A stretch of DNA of 64,000 bases from JBHIBD01 sp046758865 (GCA_046758865.1 JBHIBD010000002.1:6008-70007); one strand, 5' to 3'. Counted from the first letter of the stretch, positions 17,794 through 26,482 are shown. Program-made: numbers and translations. The notes: generated by a model from the letters alone, not told the origin.

Positions 17794-17837
17794 TGTTAAG
17801 AATAGGGTGTTAGGTTAAACTGTATGGCCAAATAATC

Positions 17838-17866
17838 TTGTCAAACTGATTAGGATATATTATAAC
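17838..17866 (+). promoter_or_regulatory. Sigma-70-type promoter
   Basis: TTGTCA at 17838-17843, 17-bp spacer, TATAAC at 17861-17866; about 60 bp before the exported TPR gene at 17929. Confidence 0.7.
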
Positions 17867-17928
17867 CCACACCAGATTTTTAATCACTGCCATAATGGGG
17901 GCGAGAAAACCTTGGAGATGACGCCAAT

Positions 17929-18939
17929 ATGAGAAACCGACTACTGTTCGTGCAAGCTTTATTGATAAGCGTATCTTGTCTTATAATTGCTGGTGGCAAT
18001 ATGATTGGCGGTGTGGGTTATGCCCAGCCTGGAGTAGCTCAAGGGTCAGAGGGAGAGTTATTAGAGGTAAGTATAGAAGAGCTTGGCCAGAGGCCCTTTG
18101 AACCCCTTTATGTGTATATGGACGCGGATGAGCTTGGAAAGGCCATCAGGGCCTGTAAGGACTTACTCACATATTATAATAAGCAGGAATCTCCGCGAGA
18201 GTATGGCGTGTTGCAGATACGCCTTGGCTTCAGTTATCTTGCACTACAGACGGCGCAAAGGGAGGAGGACGTTCGTTCAGCAGCCGAGCACTTTGATGAG
18301 GCAATCAGGGTTTGCGGCGAAAAGGGGCTTGTGAAGGAGTATTATGGGGCAAAGATTGGCCTGGGCCTGGCCCTTATAGAGTTATCAGACGGGGATAAGG
18401 TTGACAACCTGCATGAGGCGGTCAATATGCTTAGCGAAGGGGCCGAATTCTCTAGGAAAGAAGGCCCTCCCCTGGCTTATGTTATTGCAAGTAACGGCCT
18501 TGGTTTTGCCCACATGCATCTTTACAATCTGGCCGGGCAGAAAAAGGAGGATGTGAGTGCGGCGGAAGGTTATTTTAAAGAGGCGCTTTCGATAACTAAC
18601 TATGAGAGGTTTCCAGTAGAGTATGCAAAGGCCCAGATGGGTCTAGGAACCTTATATGCGAGTTTGCCCGGTGCGGGCAGAGAGGGTCTGGAGGATAAGG
18701 CACTCCATGCACTGTGGGATGCTCGAAACGTTTTTAGTGAGAAATTCTTCCCGACTTTTTACACCAACACTCTCTTCTTGACGGGCCTGGTGCATGCTGG
18801 AAAAGGGGATTATGAGGAGGCAGAGAAATTTATTGAGAAAACAATCGAGGCCGCAGGAAAAACTGACGACCCAAATCTCCAGAGGTATATGAACTATCTT
18901 TATGCCATCCAGGCCAGCAGCAGCTTAGACGATCCTTAA
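17929..18939 (+). CDS. Exported TPR-repeat protein
   Basis: 336 residues with a signal peptide (about 1-32, cleaved near YAQ-PG) followed by helical repeats of TPR/Sel1-like type, e.g. YGVLQIRLGFSYLALQTA, AKIGLGLALIELSDG, SNGLGFAHMHLYNL, AKAQMGLGTLYASL, GLVHAGKGDYEEAEKFIEK. The repeats are about 45-50 residues apart, longer than the canonical 34. Probably a periplasmic scaffold; partner unknown. A consensus promoter lies upstream and GGAG precedes ATG. Confidence 0.75.
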   Translation: MRNRLLFVQALLISVSCLIIAGGNMIGGVGYAQPGVAQGSEGELLEVSIEELGQRPFEPLYVYMDADELGKAIRACKDLLTYYNKQESPREYGVLQIRLGFSYLALQTAQREEDVRSAAEHFDEAIRVCGEKGLVKEYYGAKIGLGLALIELSDGDKVDNLHEAVNMLSEGAEFSRKEGPPLAYVIASNGLGFAHMHLYNLAGQKKEDVSAAEGYFKEALSITNYERFPVEYAKAQMGLGTLYASLPGAGREGLEDKALHALWDARNVFSEKFFPTFYTNTLFLTGLVHAGKGDYEEAEKFIEKTIEAAGKTDDPNLQRYMNYLYAIQASSSLDDP

Positions 18940-19107
18940 TTTCATTGTACTGACTAAGCACCGTCAGGAATTCGGTGCAGGGAGGTCTTTTTAAGTCAGG
19001 TCGCCTTTGGCGAGATAGACCCATGTTGTATTGTGCGCATTAAGCAGGTCTGGTGGGTGCGAAGCATAGACCTGACACCTAAAAAAACCGGTCTTTCTGC
19101 GCTTGGA

Positions 19108-19512
19108 TTAGTGTACCCCGTGTGGTCCGGCGGCCTTTTTCGCTTCTACTTTTACACCCAGCTCTTTCAGTAGCGACCCAATCTCGTCCATATCGAGCTT
19201 GAGTGTGGCCAGCTTATGACCGAGTTCGTTAAGGGCCTTAGCGCGTTCTTCAGCCTTTGGGTCGGTATTTTGTGCTGCCTGAACGGTGCTGTCTTCGTTA
19301 ACCTCAAGCCCCATGGCCGATAACTTTGCCTCAAGTGCCCTGTATTTCTGTACCATGGTTACGCTAAAGGCCAGACACAGCACAGCAAGCAGTACCAATA
19401 TGAAGTTCGTTGAGCCTAGTTTGCCTGCAGGACAACTCTCTCCATGGGAATCTGCTGTTTTATGACCTTCATGGCCCTCAGGACCTTTATGTGTATGCTC
19501 CTGCGGTTGCAT
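19108..19512 (-). CDS. Small membrane protein with histidine-rich N-terminus and coiled coil
   Basis: 134 residues, unrecognised. The first 30 residues hold seven histidines and a cysteine (HTHKGPEGHEGHK, DSHGESC). A single transmembrane helix spans about 35-53 (FILVLLAVLCLAFSVTM), then comes a charged, heptad-like helix (YRALEAKLSAMG, AKALNELGHKLATLKLDMDEIGSLLKEL) and a final GPHGVH. The histidines suggest metal binding. A strong ribosome site (AGAGGGGGAAAG) supports the start. Function unknown. Confidence 0.65.
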   Translation of the reverse strand: MQPQEHTHKGPEGHEGHKTADSHGESCPAGKLGSTNFILVLLAVLCLAFSVTMVQKYRALEAKLSAMGLEVNEDSTVQAAQNTDPKAEERAKALNELGHKLATLKLDMDEIGSLLKELGVKVEAKKAAGPHGVH

Positions 19513-19648
19513 TTATCTTTCCCCCTCTAACTATTGCAAGACCGTTATCACGGCCTTGAACTAACATGCTTAGTAAAGTATACTGGTGACGAAAATTACA
19601 GTCAATTAAAAAAACTCCGGCAACAACACAATAATCACGCAAGATACT

Positions 19649-19993
19649 ATGAGAACTCCCTCCGTGCTGATTTTGCTGGTCTTCCTTATAGGATGTCCGT
19701 CTTGTGGCGCTGTTAAGGACACATACAGGAGGAGTTCCTATATTGGCGAAAACCCTGAGCTTACGACGCTCCAGAGGGATGACATCCGCAAGGGCAGGCT
19801 CCAGGTGGGAATGACAAGGGAAATGGTAAGGGCCTCTCTGGGAGAGCCCACAGAGACCTCTGCAAAGACTGCCTTAGGCGGGACCGTTAAAGAGCGGTGG
19901 TTTTATGACAAGGAGGACGAGACTCTGACAGTAGAACTCCAGGACGGCAAGGTGGTAGGCTGGACCCAGGAGAGGAAAGAGGTTGGCGGATGA
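19649..19993 (+). CDS. Lipoprotein with SmpA/BamE-like domain
   Basis: A 114-residue protein with lipoprotein signal (LIGC lipobox, acylated cysteine near 16) and a domain of the BamE/SmpA/OmlA type: KGRLQVGMTREMVRASLGEPTE, then ERWFYD and DGKVVGW. Such domains occur in outer-membrane assembly factors and other envelope lipoproteins. Its stop overlaps the next start (ATGA), so it is coupled to the dehydrogenase gene, an odd pairing with no clear functional link. Confidence 0.75.
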   Translation: MRTPSVLILLVFLIGCPSCGAVKDTYRRSSYIGENPELTTLQRDDIRKGRLQVGMTREMVRASLGEPTETSAKTALGGTVKERWFYDKEDETLTVELQDGKVVGWTQERKEVGG

Positions 19994-21105
19994 TAGAGTT
20001 TGATAAGTTTGGCCCTGAAAAGGTCTTGGAGGTATACGAGCCAAGGAGTGGGCTACACGGGTTTTTAGTTATAGACAATACCGCCTTGGGCCCTGGCAAG
20101 GGTGGGATAAGGATGACGTCCGCAGTTACTGTGGAGGAAATCTTCCGGCTTGCCAGGACCATGACCTGGAAGTCTGCCCTTGCGGGTATACCCTTTGGTG
20201 GTGCCAAATCAGGCATAGTGGCAGAACCCAAGAAGTTGGCTTTGGAGGAAAAGAAGGCGCTTGTAGAGGCATTTGCCAGGGCACTTAAGCCGCTCTCCCC
20301 TAAGCTTTACATCGCAGGGCCAGATGCGGGCACGGGTATGGAAGAGATGCGCTGGTATGCAGAGGCAAATGGGTGTCTTACCTCCTGCACGGGTAAGCCT
20401 GCGGATATGTGCGTGAAGTCAGGAGAGAAGTGCGGCATACCCCATGAGTTTGGCTCTACCGGTTTCGGTGCTGCCCAGGCGGCGCTGGAGGCGGCAAACC
20501 ATATTGGCATGGATATAAAGGGTGCCACAGTAGCCGTTGAAGGATTTGGGAATGTGGGTACATTTGTTGCCAAATACCTGTGTGAGCTCGGTGCGCAGGT
20601 GGTGGCGGTGAGCGATAGAAAAGGGACCATATATAATGAAAAAGGTTTAGACGCAGAGGGACTCCTCAGGGTAAAGAAATCAACGGGCAGCGTGGTGAAT
20701 TATACGCCCGGTGGAGTACTCCAGGGGAAGGACATCTTTGAACTTGAGGTTGATATACTTGTCACTGCGGCCCTCTCGGATGTTATTACCGGTGAGAATG
20801 TGGACAGAGTGCGGGCAGGGATAGTGGTAGAGGCATCGAACATACCCATGGAGCCGGAGACGGAGGGGGTGCTGTTTAAAAGGGGCGTCCTGGTGGTGCC
20901 TGACTTTGTGGCAAACGCCGGCGGTGTAATATCCTCCTACGCGGAGTACAAGGGGTATAATCCGAAACAGATGTTCAAAACGGTCGAGACGAAGGTGAGG
21001 AAGAACGTAAGATTAGTGCTGCAGACCTCCAGGGAGAAGAAACAGAAGCCCAGAGACGTTGCACTGGACATTGCTAAAGAAAGGGTGCAGAGGGCCATGG
21101 AGTAA
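19990..21105 (+). CDS. Glu/Leu/Phe/Val dehydrogenase family protein
   Basis: NAD(P)-dependent oxidative deamination of an amino acid. N-terminal dimerisation/catalytic part: GKGGIRM and the catalytic lysine region PFGGAKSG (around K73), then GPDAGTGMEEM. The Rossmann part carries VEGFGNVG near residue 180 and VPDFVANAGGVISSYAEY. At 371 aa it is shorter than hexameric glutamate dehydrogenase (about 420-450) and nearer to leucine/valine dehydrogenases in size; the insertion with three cysteines (SCTGKPADMC...GEKCG) is unusual. Substrate cannot be fixed from sequence alone. Confidence 0.85.
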   Translation: MIEFDKFGPEKVLEVYEPRSGLHGFLVIDNTALGPGKGGIRMTSAVTVEEIFRLARTMTWKSALAGIPFGGAKSGIVAEPKKLALEEKKALVEAFARALKPLSPKLYIAGPDAGTGMEEMRWYAEANGCLTSCTGKPADMCVKSGEKCGIPHEFGSTGFGAAQAALEAANHIGMDIKGATVAVEGFGNVGTFVAKYLCELGAQVVAVSDRKGTIYNEKGLDAEGLLRVKKSTGSVVNYTPGGVLQGKDIFELEVDILVTAALSDVITGENVDRVRAGIVVEASNIPMEPETEGVLFKRGVLVVPDFVANAGGVISSYAEYKGYNPKQMFKTVETKVRKNVRLVLQTSREKKQKPRDVALDIAKERVQRAME

Positions 21106-21148
21106 AAGGAACCTGCTGACAGGGGCCAGCTCATGAGCCGTGTGAGCC

Positions 21149-21811
21149 ATGAATGACGACGAAAAATTTGCCCAGGCCTTTTATGAAGACCTGGAAGGGG
21201 GCCGGCTGGGGCTATTATCTGTGGTGGCCAAGGTGGTCTTTGACCTTAGTGGTTATTTTTATGCCAGTAATTTCATCAGGAAGGCCCATCTGAAAACTTC
21301 TGACCGTGTGCTTGAGGTGGGATGCGGTACAGCGAGTATATTGATGAGGGCCCATGGCTTCAGAGATTCTACGAAAAGATACTACGGGGTGGACATTTCC
21401 ATTACTATGCTTGATAGGGCCAGGCATAATATCAAGAGGAAGCGCCTGGAGGATTCTATCTCTATTGTTGCCGGTCCCGCCTCGTCCCTACCCTTTAAGG
21501 ACGAGAGTTTTAGCGTGGTCCTATTTGCATACGTTATAAAACATCTTTTTGATGGGACACTAGTTTCTGCGCTCAGAGAGGCACACCGTGTTTTGGTGCC
21601 GGGTGGCAGATTGGTGGTGTGGGAGTTTGTGCCTTCCTCTATGCAATGGGCAAACCGTTATGTATACTCCGTGACCAGGGCCGTGCGACTTCGTGACCTG
21701 GAGGAGGTAACATCATTCCTCGAAAAGACCTCATTTTCCCATCCTGAACCATTTACTATTATTGCCCCCTGGATGCCTACCGGGACATTTGCGGTGGTTG
21801 TAACGAAATGA
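21149..21811 (+). CDS. Class I SAM-dependent methyltransferase
   Basis: 220 residues with motif I VLEVGCGTAS near residue 55, YGVDIS at the end of beta-2, and LPFKDESFSVVLFAYVIKH (motif II/III region), followed by REAHRVLVPGGRLVVWEF. This is the UbiE/Methyltransf_11 type. Substrate unknown. Its stop lies within a few tens of bases of a palindromic repeat. Confidence 0.85.
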   Translation: MNDDEKFAQAFYEDLEGGRLGLLSVVAKVVFDLSGYFYASNFIRKAHLKTSDRVLEVGCGTASILMRAHGFRDSTKRYYGVDISITMLDRARHNIKRKRLEDSISIVAGPASSLPFKDESFSVVLFAYVIKHLFDGTLVSALREAHRVLVPGGRLVVWEFVPSSMQWANRYVYSVTRAVRLRDLEEVTSFLEKTSFSHPEPFTIIAPWMPTGTFAVVVTK

Positions 21812-21858
21812 GCCGAAGAATTATTCAAGACCCCTGCAAAAATCAACCCTGTGCCATG

Positions 21859-21959
21859 TGTCATTCTGAGCGAAGCAAAGTCACGCCAAAGGCGGATTCG
21901 CCTTGGCGAAAATCTGGCGTTGTGGAGATTCTTCGGTCGTTTCACTCCCTCAGAATGAC
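21859..21959. repeat. TCATTCTGAG-type palindromic repeat
   Basis: Begins TGTCATTCTGAGCGAAG and ends CCCTCAGAATGACA, so the ends are inverted copies; the inner part has GGCGGATTCGCC and related words. The same family recurs at 31319-31516. Such repeats are widespread in bacterial genomes. The right end abuts the start of the TPR gene at 21964. Confidence 0.8.
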
Positions 21960-21963
21960 AATT

Positions 21964-22767
21964 ATGCGGGGCTTTTCAGTGGTCTCTATCCACTTGTTTG
22001 TTATTTTGCTCTCCCTCCTCTTTGTAATCCCCTCGGTTGGGGCCGAGGAGGCCATAGAACATTACCAGTTAGGACAGTCCTATTATGAAGAAGACCGATT
22101 GGAAGAGGCCCTTTCTGAGTTGGAAGAGGCCATAGAGCTGGAACCTAAGAACGGCGAGTTTTATTTCCTGCTAGGGCAGATACGTGCGGCGATGGGCAAT
22201 CACGAGCGGGGGGTTGAGGCGTATGAGAAGGCCGTAAAGTTTGAGAAGAAACGGGCTGATTTCCACCTTGCCCTGGGCGATGCGTACTTTCGTGTAGGTA
22301 AATACAAAAAGGCCATTAAGCCGTTCAAGAAGGCTATAAAACGCGACCGCAGCCTTGCAAGGGCCTATATGTCGCTCGGTCAGACATATTTTGTCTTAAG
22401 AGATTTTGGCAAGGCTATGAAGGAGATGAAAAAGGCCATAGAGATGGATGCTGGTAATGCAGACTGGTATAGGTTCCTCGGCAGTGCGTACTTTGCCACT
22501 CGCAGGTACGATGAGGCCATAGGAGAGTACCGCCACGCCCTGGATGTAGACCCGCAACTGGCAGAAGCCCACATGCTTATCGGCAGGGCCTACTTCGAGA
22601 AAGGGGAATACGAGAAGGCCGTGAACGAATACAAGAGGGCAATAGAGACAGACCCCGACGACCCCCTGGCACACTACCATCTCTCTCAGGCATATAAACG
22701 TATGGGGATGTTCGAGGAGGCCGAGAAAGAAGACCAATTGCGCAGAAGGTCTATGAGGAGAGATTAG
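21964..22767 (+). CDS. Exported TPR-repeat protein
   Basis: 267 residues with a signal peptide (about 1-27, ending VGAEE) and six or so canonical 34-residue TPRs: EHYQLGQSYYEEDRLEEAL, GEFYFLLGQIRAAMGNHERG, ADFHLALGDAYFRVGKYKKA, ARAYMSLGQTYFVLRDFGKA, ADWYRFLGSAYFATRRYDEA, AEAHMLIGRAYFEKGEYEKA. Probably a periplasmic or membrane-facing scaffold. ATG 21964 is chosen as it starts the signal peptide; the frame is open further upstream only because it runs through the palindromic repeat. No ribosome site is obvious. Confidence 0.85.
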   Translation: MRGFSVVSIHLFVILLSLLFVIPSVGAEEAIEHYQLGQSYYEEDRLEEALSELEEAIELEPKNGEFYFLLGQIRAAMGNHERGVEAYEKAVKFEKKRADFHLALGDAYFRVGKYKKAIKPFKKAIKRDRSLARAYMSLGQTYFVLRDFGKAMKEMKKAIEMDAGNADWYRFLGSAYFATRRYDEAIGEYRHALDVDPQLAEAHMLIGRAYFEKGEYEKAVNEYKRAIETDPDDPLAHYHLSQAYKRMGMFEEAEKEDQLRRRSMRRD

Positions 22768-22916
22768 CATGCAGGGTGCACCATAGTACACCACACCTAC
22801 TCTGGTGGAAACGAATTTAGGCCAAGAATTTCCTTGTCGGATTTGTATTTTACGCTAAAATCTCTCTTCAATCAGGATGTATTTATGAATCATAAATTTA
22901 GAAGGAATGGGAGGGA

Positions 22917-22946
22917 GGCCAGATAGTGCCTATCTATCTGGCCTTT
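22917..22946 (+). terminator. Hairpin, possible terminator
   Basis: GGCCAGATA...TATCTGGCC forms a 9-bp stem followed by TTTCT, about 150 bp after the TPR gene and before the repeat lipoprotein. The T-run is short, so this is tentative. Confidence 0.5.
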
Positions 22947-23019
22947 CTGGGAAAAACTGCCTGTAGTTCTGTATGGCAGGTAACAGAACCAAATTATGGG
23001 AACGTGAAGGAGAGTAAAA

Positions 23020-23358
23020 ATGCTTCTAGTAAAAACGCTATTATTATGCTGTGCTCTGGCCGGGTTTTTGTTCTTAGCAGGTTGTGCACCTGAGGTAAAA
23101 GAAGTCGCAGCACCGGCGGTTGAAGAAGTAGCAGCACCAGCGGCTGCACCGGCGGTTGAGGAAGTCACAGCACCAGCGGCTGCACCGGCGGTTGAGGAAG
23201 TCACAGCACCAGCGGTCGAGGAAGTCGCAGCACCGGCGGCTGAAGAAGTCACAGCACCGGCGGTCGAGGAAGTCACAGCACCGGCGGTTGAAGAAGTAGC
23301 AGCACCAGCGGCTGCACCAGAGGCTGAAGAGGCCCCAGCACCGGAGGCTGGAGAATGA
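23020..23358 (+). CDS. Low-complexity repeat lipoprotein
   Basis: 112 residues. Lipoprotein signal with lipobox LAGC (acylated cysteine C22), then almost pure repeats of VEEV(A/T)APA, about ten units, rich in Glu, Val, Ala and Pro, ending EEAPAPEAGE. A good ribosome site (GAAGGAGAG) precedes ATG 23020 and a 30-bp perfect palindrome follows the stop, so it looks like an expressed single gene. Likely an extended acidic tether on the membrane. Repeat number is expected to vary between strains. Confidence 0.75.
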   Translation: MLLVKTLLLCCALAGFLFLAGCAPEVKEVAAPAVEEVAAPAAAPAVEEVTAPAAAPAVEEVTAPAVEEVAAPAAEEVTAPAVEEVTAPAVEEVAAPAAAPEAEEAPAPEAGE

Positions 23359-23407
23359 GCAGCGGGAAATTGAAGGAGGACCTACAGATAGAATAAACAA
23401 TCAGCTA

Positions 23408-23437
23408 GCCATGAAGCCCTTTAAAGGGCTTCATGGC
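23408..23437 (+). terminator. Perfect 30-bp hairpin after the repeat lipoprotein
   Basis: GCCATGAAGCCCTTT is followed by its exact reverse complement, then ATCATTCTTT. Placed 50 bp after the stop codon, it is likely a transcription terminator, although the T tract is weak. Confidence 0.65.
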
Positions 23438-23530
23438 ATCATTCTTTAGAGTACGTCCAGCCAACTAAGTTTGTGCGATAGTAAACTCCCAGGAACGTTG
23501 CTTAAAGTACGCAGGTACATCATATCGTAA

Positions 23531-23549
23531 GTCCCGCCTCTAGCGGGAC
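23531..23549. repeat. Short palindrome GTCCCGC/GCGGGAC
   Basis: A 7-bp perfect stem around CTCTA, between the repeat lipoprotein and the convergent NTF2-like gene. One of the dispersed palindromes. Confidence 0.55.
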
Positions 23550-23563
23550 GCCTTCTACTATCC

Positions 23564-24163
23564 TTACGTCCCTCTCTTCCGGCGTTTTTGGAAGTCCTCT
23601 ATCTTCTGCGCCAGTTTTGCCGCATCCTCTTTACCAAGTATCTTTTCTGCGAGCTCGGTGGCCAGCTCGGCTGCCTGACTGGCAGAGATGCCCCTGACGC
23701 AGGTTATCCTCCACCGCCCATCCTCCACGGCCAGTTCACAAATCCCGTGTCTTTCTCTCATGGGCAGGGTGCCGTGCTCGTGCATGACCCCTACCGCGGC
23801 CTCGCTTCTGGCTATGTCAAGGGTTTTCCCCATGTCCGGTACTACAGAGTCCACCTCCACCACGGCCTTGCCCCCATTAATGGTTGTCTTGACAATCTGC
23901 TGCCTGGAAAGGAAGTGTGCCAGGTCAATCATGGAGACTATGGGCGCGGGAGCCTCACGCCTGATGTACCTTATTAGTTCCAGCCACTCGATAATGGTAT
24001 TATCTGTGCGTGAGATGTACGTGTAGGCCGTCTCATAGTCGCCTGCTCGTACTGCCTTCAGGTATTTCTCAACCACCGCATCGGGTGAGTCCTGCAAGTC
24101 ACCCAGATTGATAAGCACCAAAAGGGCCATTACAAGGATAACTAATGTAATTCGTTCATTCAT
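23564..24163 (-). CDS. Membrane-anchored protein with NTF2-like (DUF4878-type) fold
   Basis: 199 residues. One N-terminal transmembrane helix (about 5-22, LVILVMALLVLINLG) then a domain beginning SPDAVVEKYLKAVRAGDYETAYTYIS, the pattern of DUF4878/NTF2-like extracytoplasmic domains, and a charged C-terminal helix. ATG 24163 is chosen because AGGTGG lies upstream; the longer open frame (to 24256) runs into a palindromic repeat. Function unknown. Confidence 0.65.
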   Translation of the reverse strand: MNERITLVILVMALLVLINLGDLQDSPDAVVEKYLKAVRAGDYETAYTYISRTDNTIIEWLELIRYIRREAPAPIVSMIDLAHFLSRQQIVKTTINGGKAVVEVDSVVPDMGKTLDIARSEAAVGVMHEHGTLPMRERHGICELAVEDGRWRITCVRGISASQAAELATELAEKILGKEDAAKLAQKIEDFQKRRKRGT

Positions 24164-24188
24164 GATTAACCACCTTTTCCTTATTAGA

Positions 24189-24307
24189 TGTAGCGTGCGA
24201 GCCACGCCGGAGGCGGGTCTGCCTCTGGCATGATTTATCTCGCACGTGTGACACAAGCCCGCCCAAAAAAATGGCGGGTCTGCCTATGGCACTAGTCGCA
24301 CGCTACA
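24189..24307. repeat. Palindromic element with 12-bp TIRs
   Basis: TGTAGCGTGCGA at 24189-24200 is the exact reverse complement of TCGCACGCTACA at 24296-24307. The interior has two further hairpin words (GGCGGGTCTGCC) repeated. Looks like a composite of two elements of the TGTAG family. Confidence 0.8.
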
Positions 24308-24323
24308 CGCAAATATGAGGGTG

Positions 24324-24389
24324 CCGCAGGGCTTCAGCCCTGCGGAGATAAAACATTACATAATCCGTACCCAGGGCTAAAGCCCTGGG
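24324..24389. repeat. Pair of hairpin palindromes
   Basis: CCGCAGGGC-TTCA-GCCCTGCGG (24324-24345) and CCCAGGGC-TAAA-GCCCTGGG (24370-24389), both perfect and both built on the word AGGGC, close to the 3' end of the acetyl-CoA synthetase gene. Confidence 0.75.
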
Positions 24390-24413
24390 CCACCCATCTG
24401 TGATGATTATACC

Positions 24414-26144
24414 TCATTCCTCCAGCGTGGACAGGTCTCCTTCCGGGAGGCCGAGTTCGCGTGCCTTGAGAAGACGGCGCATTATCTTTCCGCTTCTGGT
24501 CTTGGGGACGCTCTCGCAGAATTCTATCTCCCTTGGGTATGCGTGTCCGGAGAGTCGATGCTTGATAAACTCCTTGATGTCGTCCTCCAGCTCCTCCGAT
24601 GGGCTAAACCCCTTACGCAAGACCAGAAAAGCCTTTATTATCTGTCCCCTCTCCGGATCGGGCTTTCCTATAACGCCTGCCTCTGCCACGGCCTTGTGCT
24701 CAACGAGTGCACTTTCCACCTCAAACGGGCCCACTCTGTGGCCTGCGGTCATTATAACATCATCCGCCCTGCCGATAAACCAGAAGTAGCCGTCCTTATC
24801 CATATAGGCAGTGTCGCCCGTTACGTACCATTCCGGGATGTGAAAATATTCCCTGTATCGTTTCTCATCTCCCCAGATGGTCCGCATCATAGATGGCCAG
24901 CCGGGCCTGAGGGCCAGTATGCCAGAATTCCCCGGGGGTAGCGTTTTGCCCTGACCGTCAATAATTGCCGCTTCAACACCTGGGAATGGCCTTCCCATAG
25001 AGCCTGGACGTACCGGCATGGAGGGGTAGTTGGATATCATAATAGAGCCCGTCTCGGTCTGCCACCAGTTGTCATGGATGCAGAGGCCGTAGACATCCAT
25101 CCCCCAGCGTATCACCTCTGGGTTCAGGGGCTCGCCCACACTGCATATATATCTGAGGGCACTGAGGTCATATCTTTTTACCAGTTCATCCCCGGCCTTC
25201 ATCAGCATCCTCAGGGCCGTTGGGGCCGTGTACCAGACGGTTACGCCGTAGTGTTCCATGATGGAGTACCAGCGCTCGGCGTCGTACCTGCCCTCAAAGA
25301 CTACCTGGGAGGTGCCGTTAAGCCACGGGCCCCACAGCCCGTACACGGTGCCGGTCACCCACCCAGGGTCCGCCGTGCACCAGTACACGTCCTCTTCATG
25401 CAAGTCAAGCACCCATTTGGTGGTGATATAATGCGAGACCATATCATTCTGGACGTGTACTACCCCCTTGGGCCTCCCAGTGGTGCCCGATGTGTAGAGC
25501 ATATACAATGGGTCCTCCAGGGACATCGGCTCTATCTCTAAACCATGCGAGGCCTTTTCTATCTCCTGTTCATAACTTATCTCACCCCTCCTTAGCCGTT
25601 CTCCCTCTGGGGCGCGTGTCACTATCACCGTCTTTAGTTCAGGCAGCTCATCCCAGACCTGGTGCACCCTTTCCCTAAGAGACAAGTCTGTTATAAGCAC
25701 CTTGGCGTTGCTGTCCTTCAGCCGGTCGCGGATGGCCTCAGGGCCAAATGCGCTGAACATGGGGCCTGCCACCGCGCCTATTTTTGCAATGCCGATTATG
25801 CTTATGTAGAGCTCTGGGATGCGGGGCAGGAACACAAACACCCGGTCGCCGTTTCTGACACCGAGTGACTTGAGCACGTTGCCCACCCGGTTTGACTCCT
25901 GCCTCATCTCGCTGAAGGTATATCTCTTGCGCTCCCCCCTGGAGCCCTCCCAGTAGAGGGCTATCTTGTCCCTGCGCCGGGTGTCAGCGTGGGAATCGAT
26001 GGCATTTGTGGCGATATTGATGCCGCCTTTGGTGTCCAGCCCAAGTTCTTTTTTGATGTCTTCCCAGCGGAATTCCTTGTAGGTCTTGGTATAGTCCTTC
26101 AGGTTCGGCGGGATTTTGTTATTCTTGCGTATCTCTTTTTCCAT
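24414..26144 (-). CDS. acsA: Acetyl-CoA synthetase (AMP-forming), AcsA type
   Basis: Activates acetate (or another short acid) with ATP and CoA to the acyl-CoA. ANL superfamily: the P-loop-like core YTSGTTGRPKG near residue 220, the A5 region DNWWQTETG, the A7 aspartate YVTGDTAYMDKDG, hinge GRADDVIMTAGHRVG, and the catalytic lysine near the C-terminus in KTRSGKIMRR, the site for regulatory acetylation in this family. 576 aa is like Bacillus AcsA rather than the 650-residue Acs. A consensus promoter lies upstream on the same strand. Anammox bacteria are known to oxidise short organic acids, which would fit. Confidence 0.93.
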   Translation of the reverse strand: MEKEIRKNNKIPPNLKDYTKTYKEFRWEDIKKELGLDTKGGINIATNAIDSHADTRRRDKIALYWEGSRGERKRYTFSEMRQESNRVGNVLKSLGVRNGDRVFVFLPRIPELYISIIGIAKIGAVAGPMFSAFGPEAIRDRLKDSNAKVLITDLSLRERVHQVWDELPELKTVIVTRAPEGERLRRGEISYEQEIEKASHGLEIEPMSLEDPLYMLYTSGTTGRPKGVVHVQNDMVSHYITTKWVLDLHEEDVYWCTADPGWVTGTVYGLWGPWLNGTSQVVFEGRYDAERWYSIMEHYGVTVWYTAPTALRMLMKAGDELVKRYDLSALRYICSVGEPLNPEVIRWGMDVYGLCIHDNWWQTETGSIMISNYPSMPVRPGSMGRPFPGVEAAIIDGQGKTLPPGNSGILALRPGWPSMMRTIWGDEKRYREYFHIPEWYVTGDTAYMDKDGYFWFIGRADDVIMTAGHRVGPFEVESALVEHKAVAEAGVIGKPDPERGQIIKAFLVLRKGFSPSEELEDDIKEFIKHRLSGHAYPREIEFCESVPKTRSGKIMRRLLKARELGLPEGDLSTLEE

Positions 26145-26175
26145 AAAATGGGGCCACGATTATATTATTCAAGGC

Positions 26176-26204
26176 ATTCTAGTCTACAATATTACGCTTG
26201 TCAA
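26176..26204 (-). promoter_or_regulatory. Sigma-70-type promoter for acsA
   Basis: Read on the minus strand: TTGACA (26204-26199), 17-bp spacer, TAGAAT (26181-26176). About 30 bp upstream of the acsA start codon. Confidence 0.8.
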
Positions 26205-26240
26205 ATGTGTGCTGTCCTGGAGAGGCTCTACAGTATGTCC

Positions 26241-26269
26241 TTGACTTATCTCTATCGCTCTGTTGTAAT
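26241..26269 (+). promoter_or_regulatory. Sigma-70-type promoter for the HicAB pair
   Basis: TTGACT at 26241-26246, 17-bp spacer, TGTAAT at 26264-26269. The start codon at 26282 is only about 12 bases beyond the -10, so the leader would be very short. Confidence 0.65.
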
Positions 26270-26281
26270 TATGAAGCAATT

Positions 26282-26482
26282 ATGAAATTTAGTGAGCTTG
26301 TCAGGCTTCTTGAAAAGAACGGTTTTGTACTTTTAAGAGAGAAGGGTTCAGTCCGTTACTATGGCAAACCAGGTGTAGAAAAGTTGATTCGTATTGACTA
26401 TCATGGAGCCAAGAAAGTTCCAACTGGTACGTGTAAAGCAGTCTTGAAAGCTGCTGGCCTGAAAGAAGGAGGTAGAAAATAA
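26282..26482 (+). CDS. HicA-like protein lacking the catalytic histidine
   Basis: 66 residues with the HicA layout: MKFSELVRLLEKNGF, then KGSVRYY, and VPTGTCKAVLKAAGL (dsRNA-binding-like fold). In active HicA mRNA interferases the third position of KGSH is the catalytic histidine; here it is valine (KGSV). The protein may therefore be an inactive toxin relic or have another role. HicB follows directly. An in-frame upstream extension overlaps the promoter and is not favoured. Confidence 0.75.
   Translation: MKFSELVRLLEKNGFVLLREKGSVRYYGKPGVEKLIRIDYHGAKKVPTGTCKAVLKAAGLKEGGRK

Noticed and set aside
23020..23358. Direct repeats that might be a CRISPR array
   Set aside because: The repeats are in-frame codon repeats without unique spacers, inside a lipoprotein gene; no cas genes are present.
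25074..25541. 155-codon plus-strand frame within acsA
   Set aside because: Antisense shadow of a well-supported enzyme gene.
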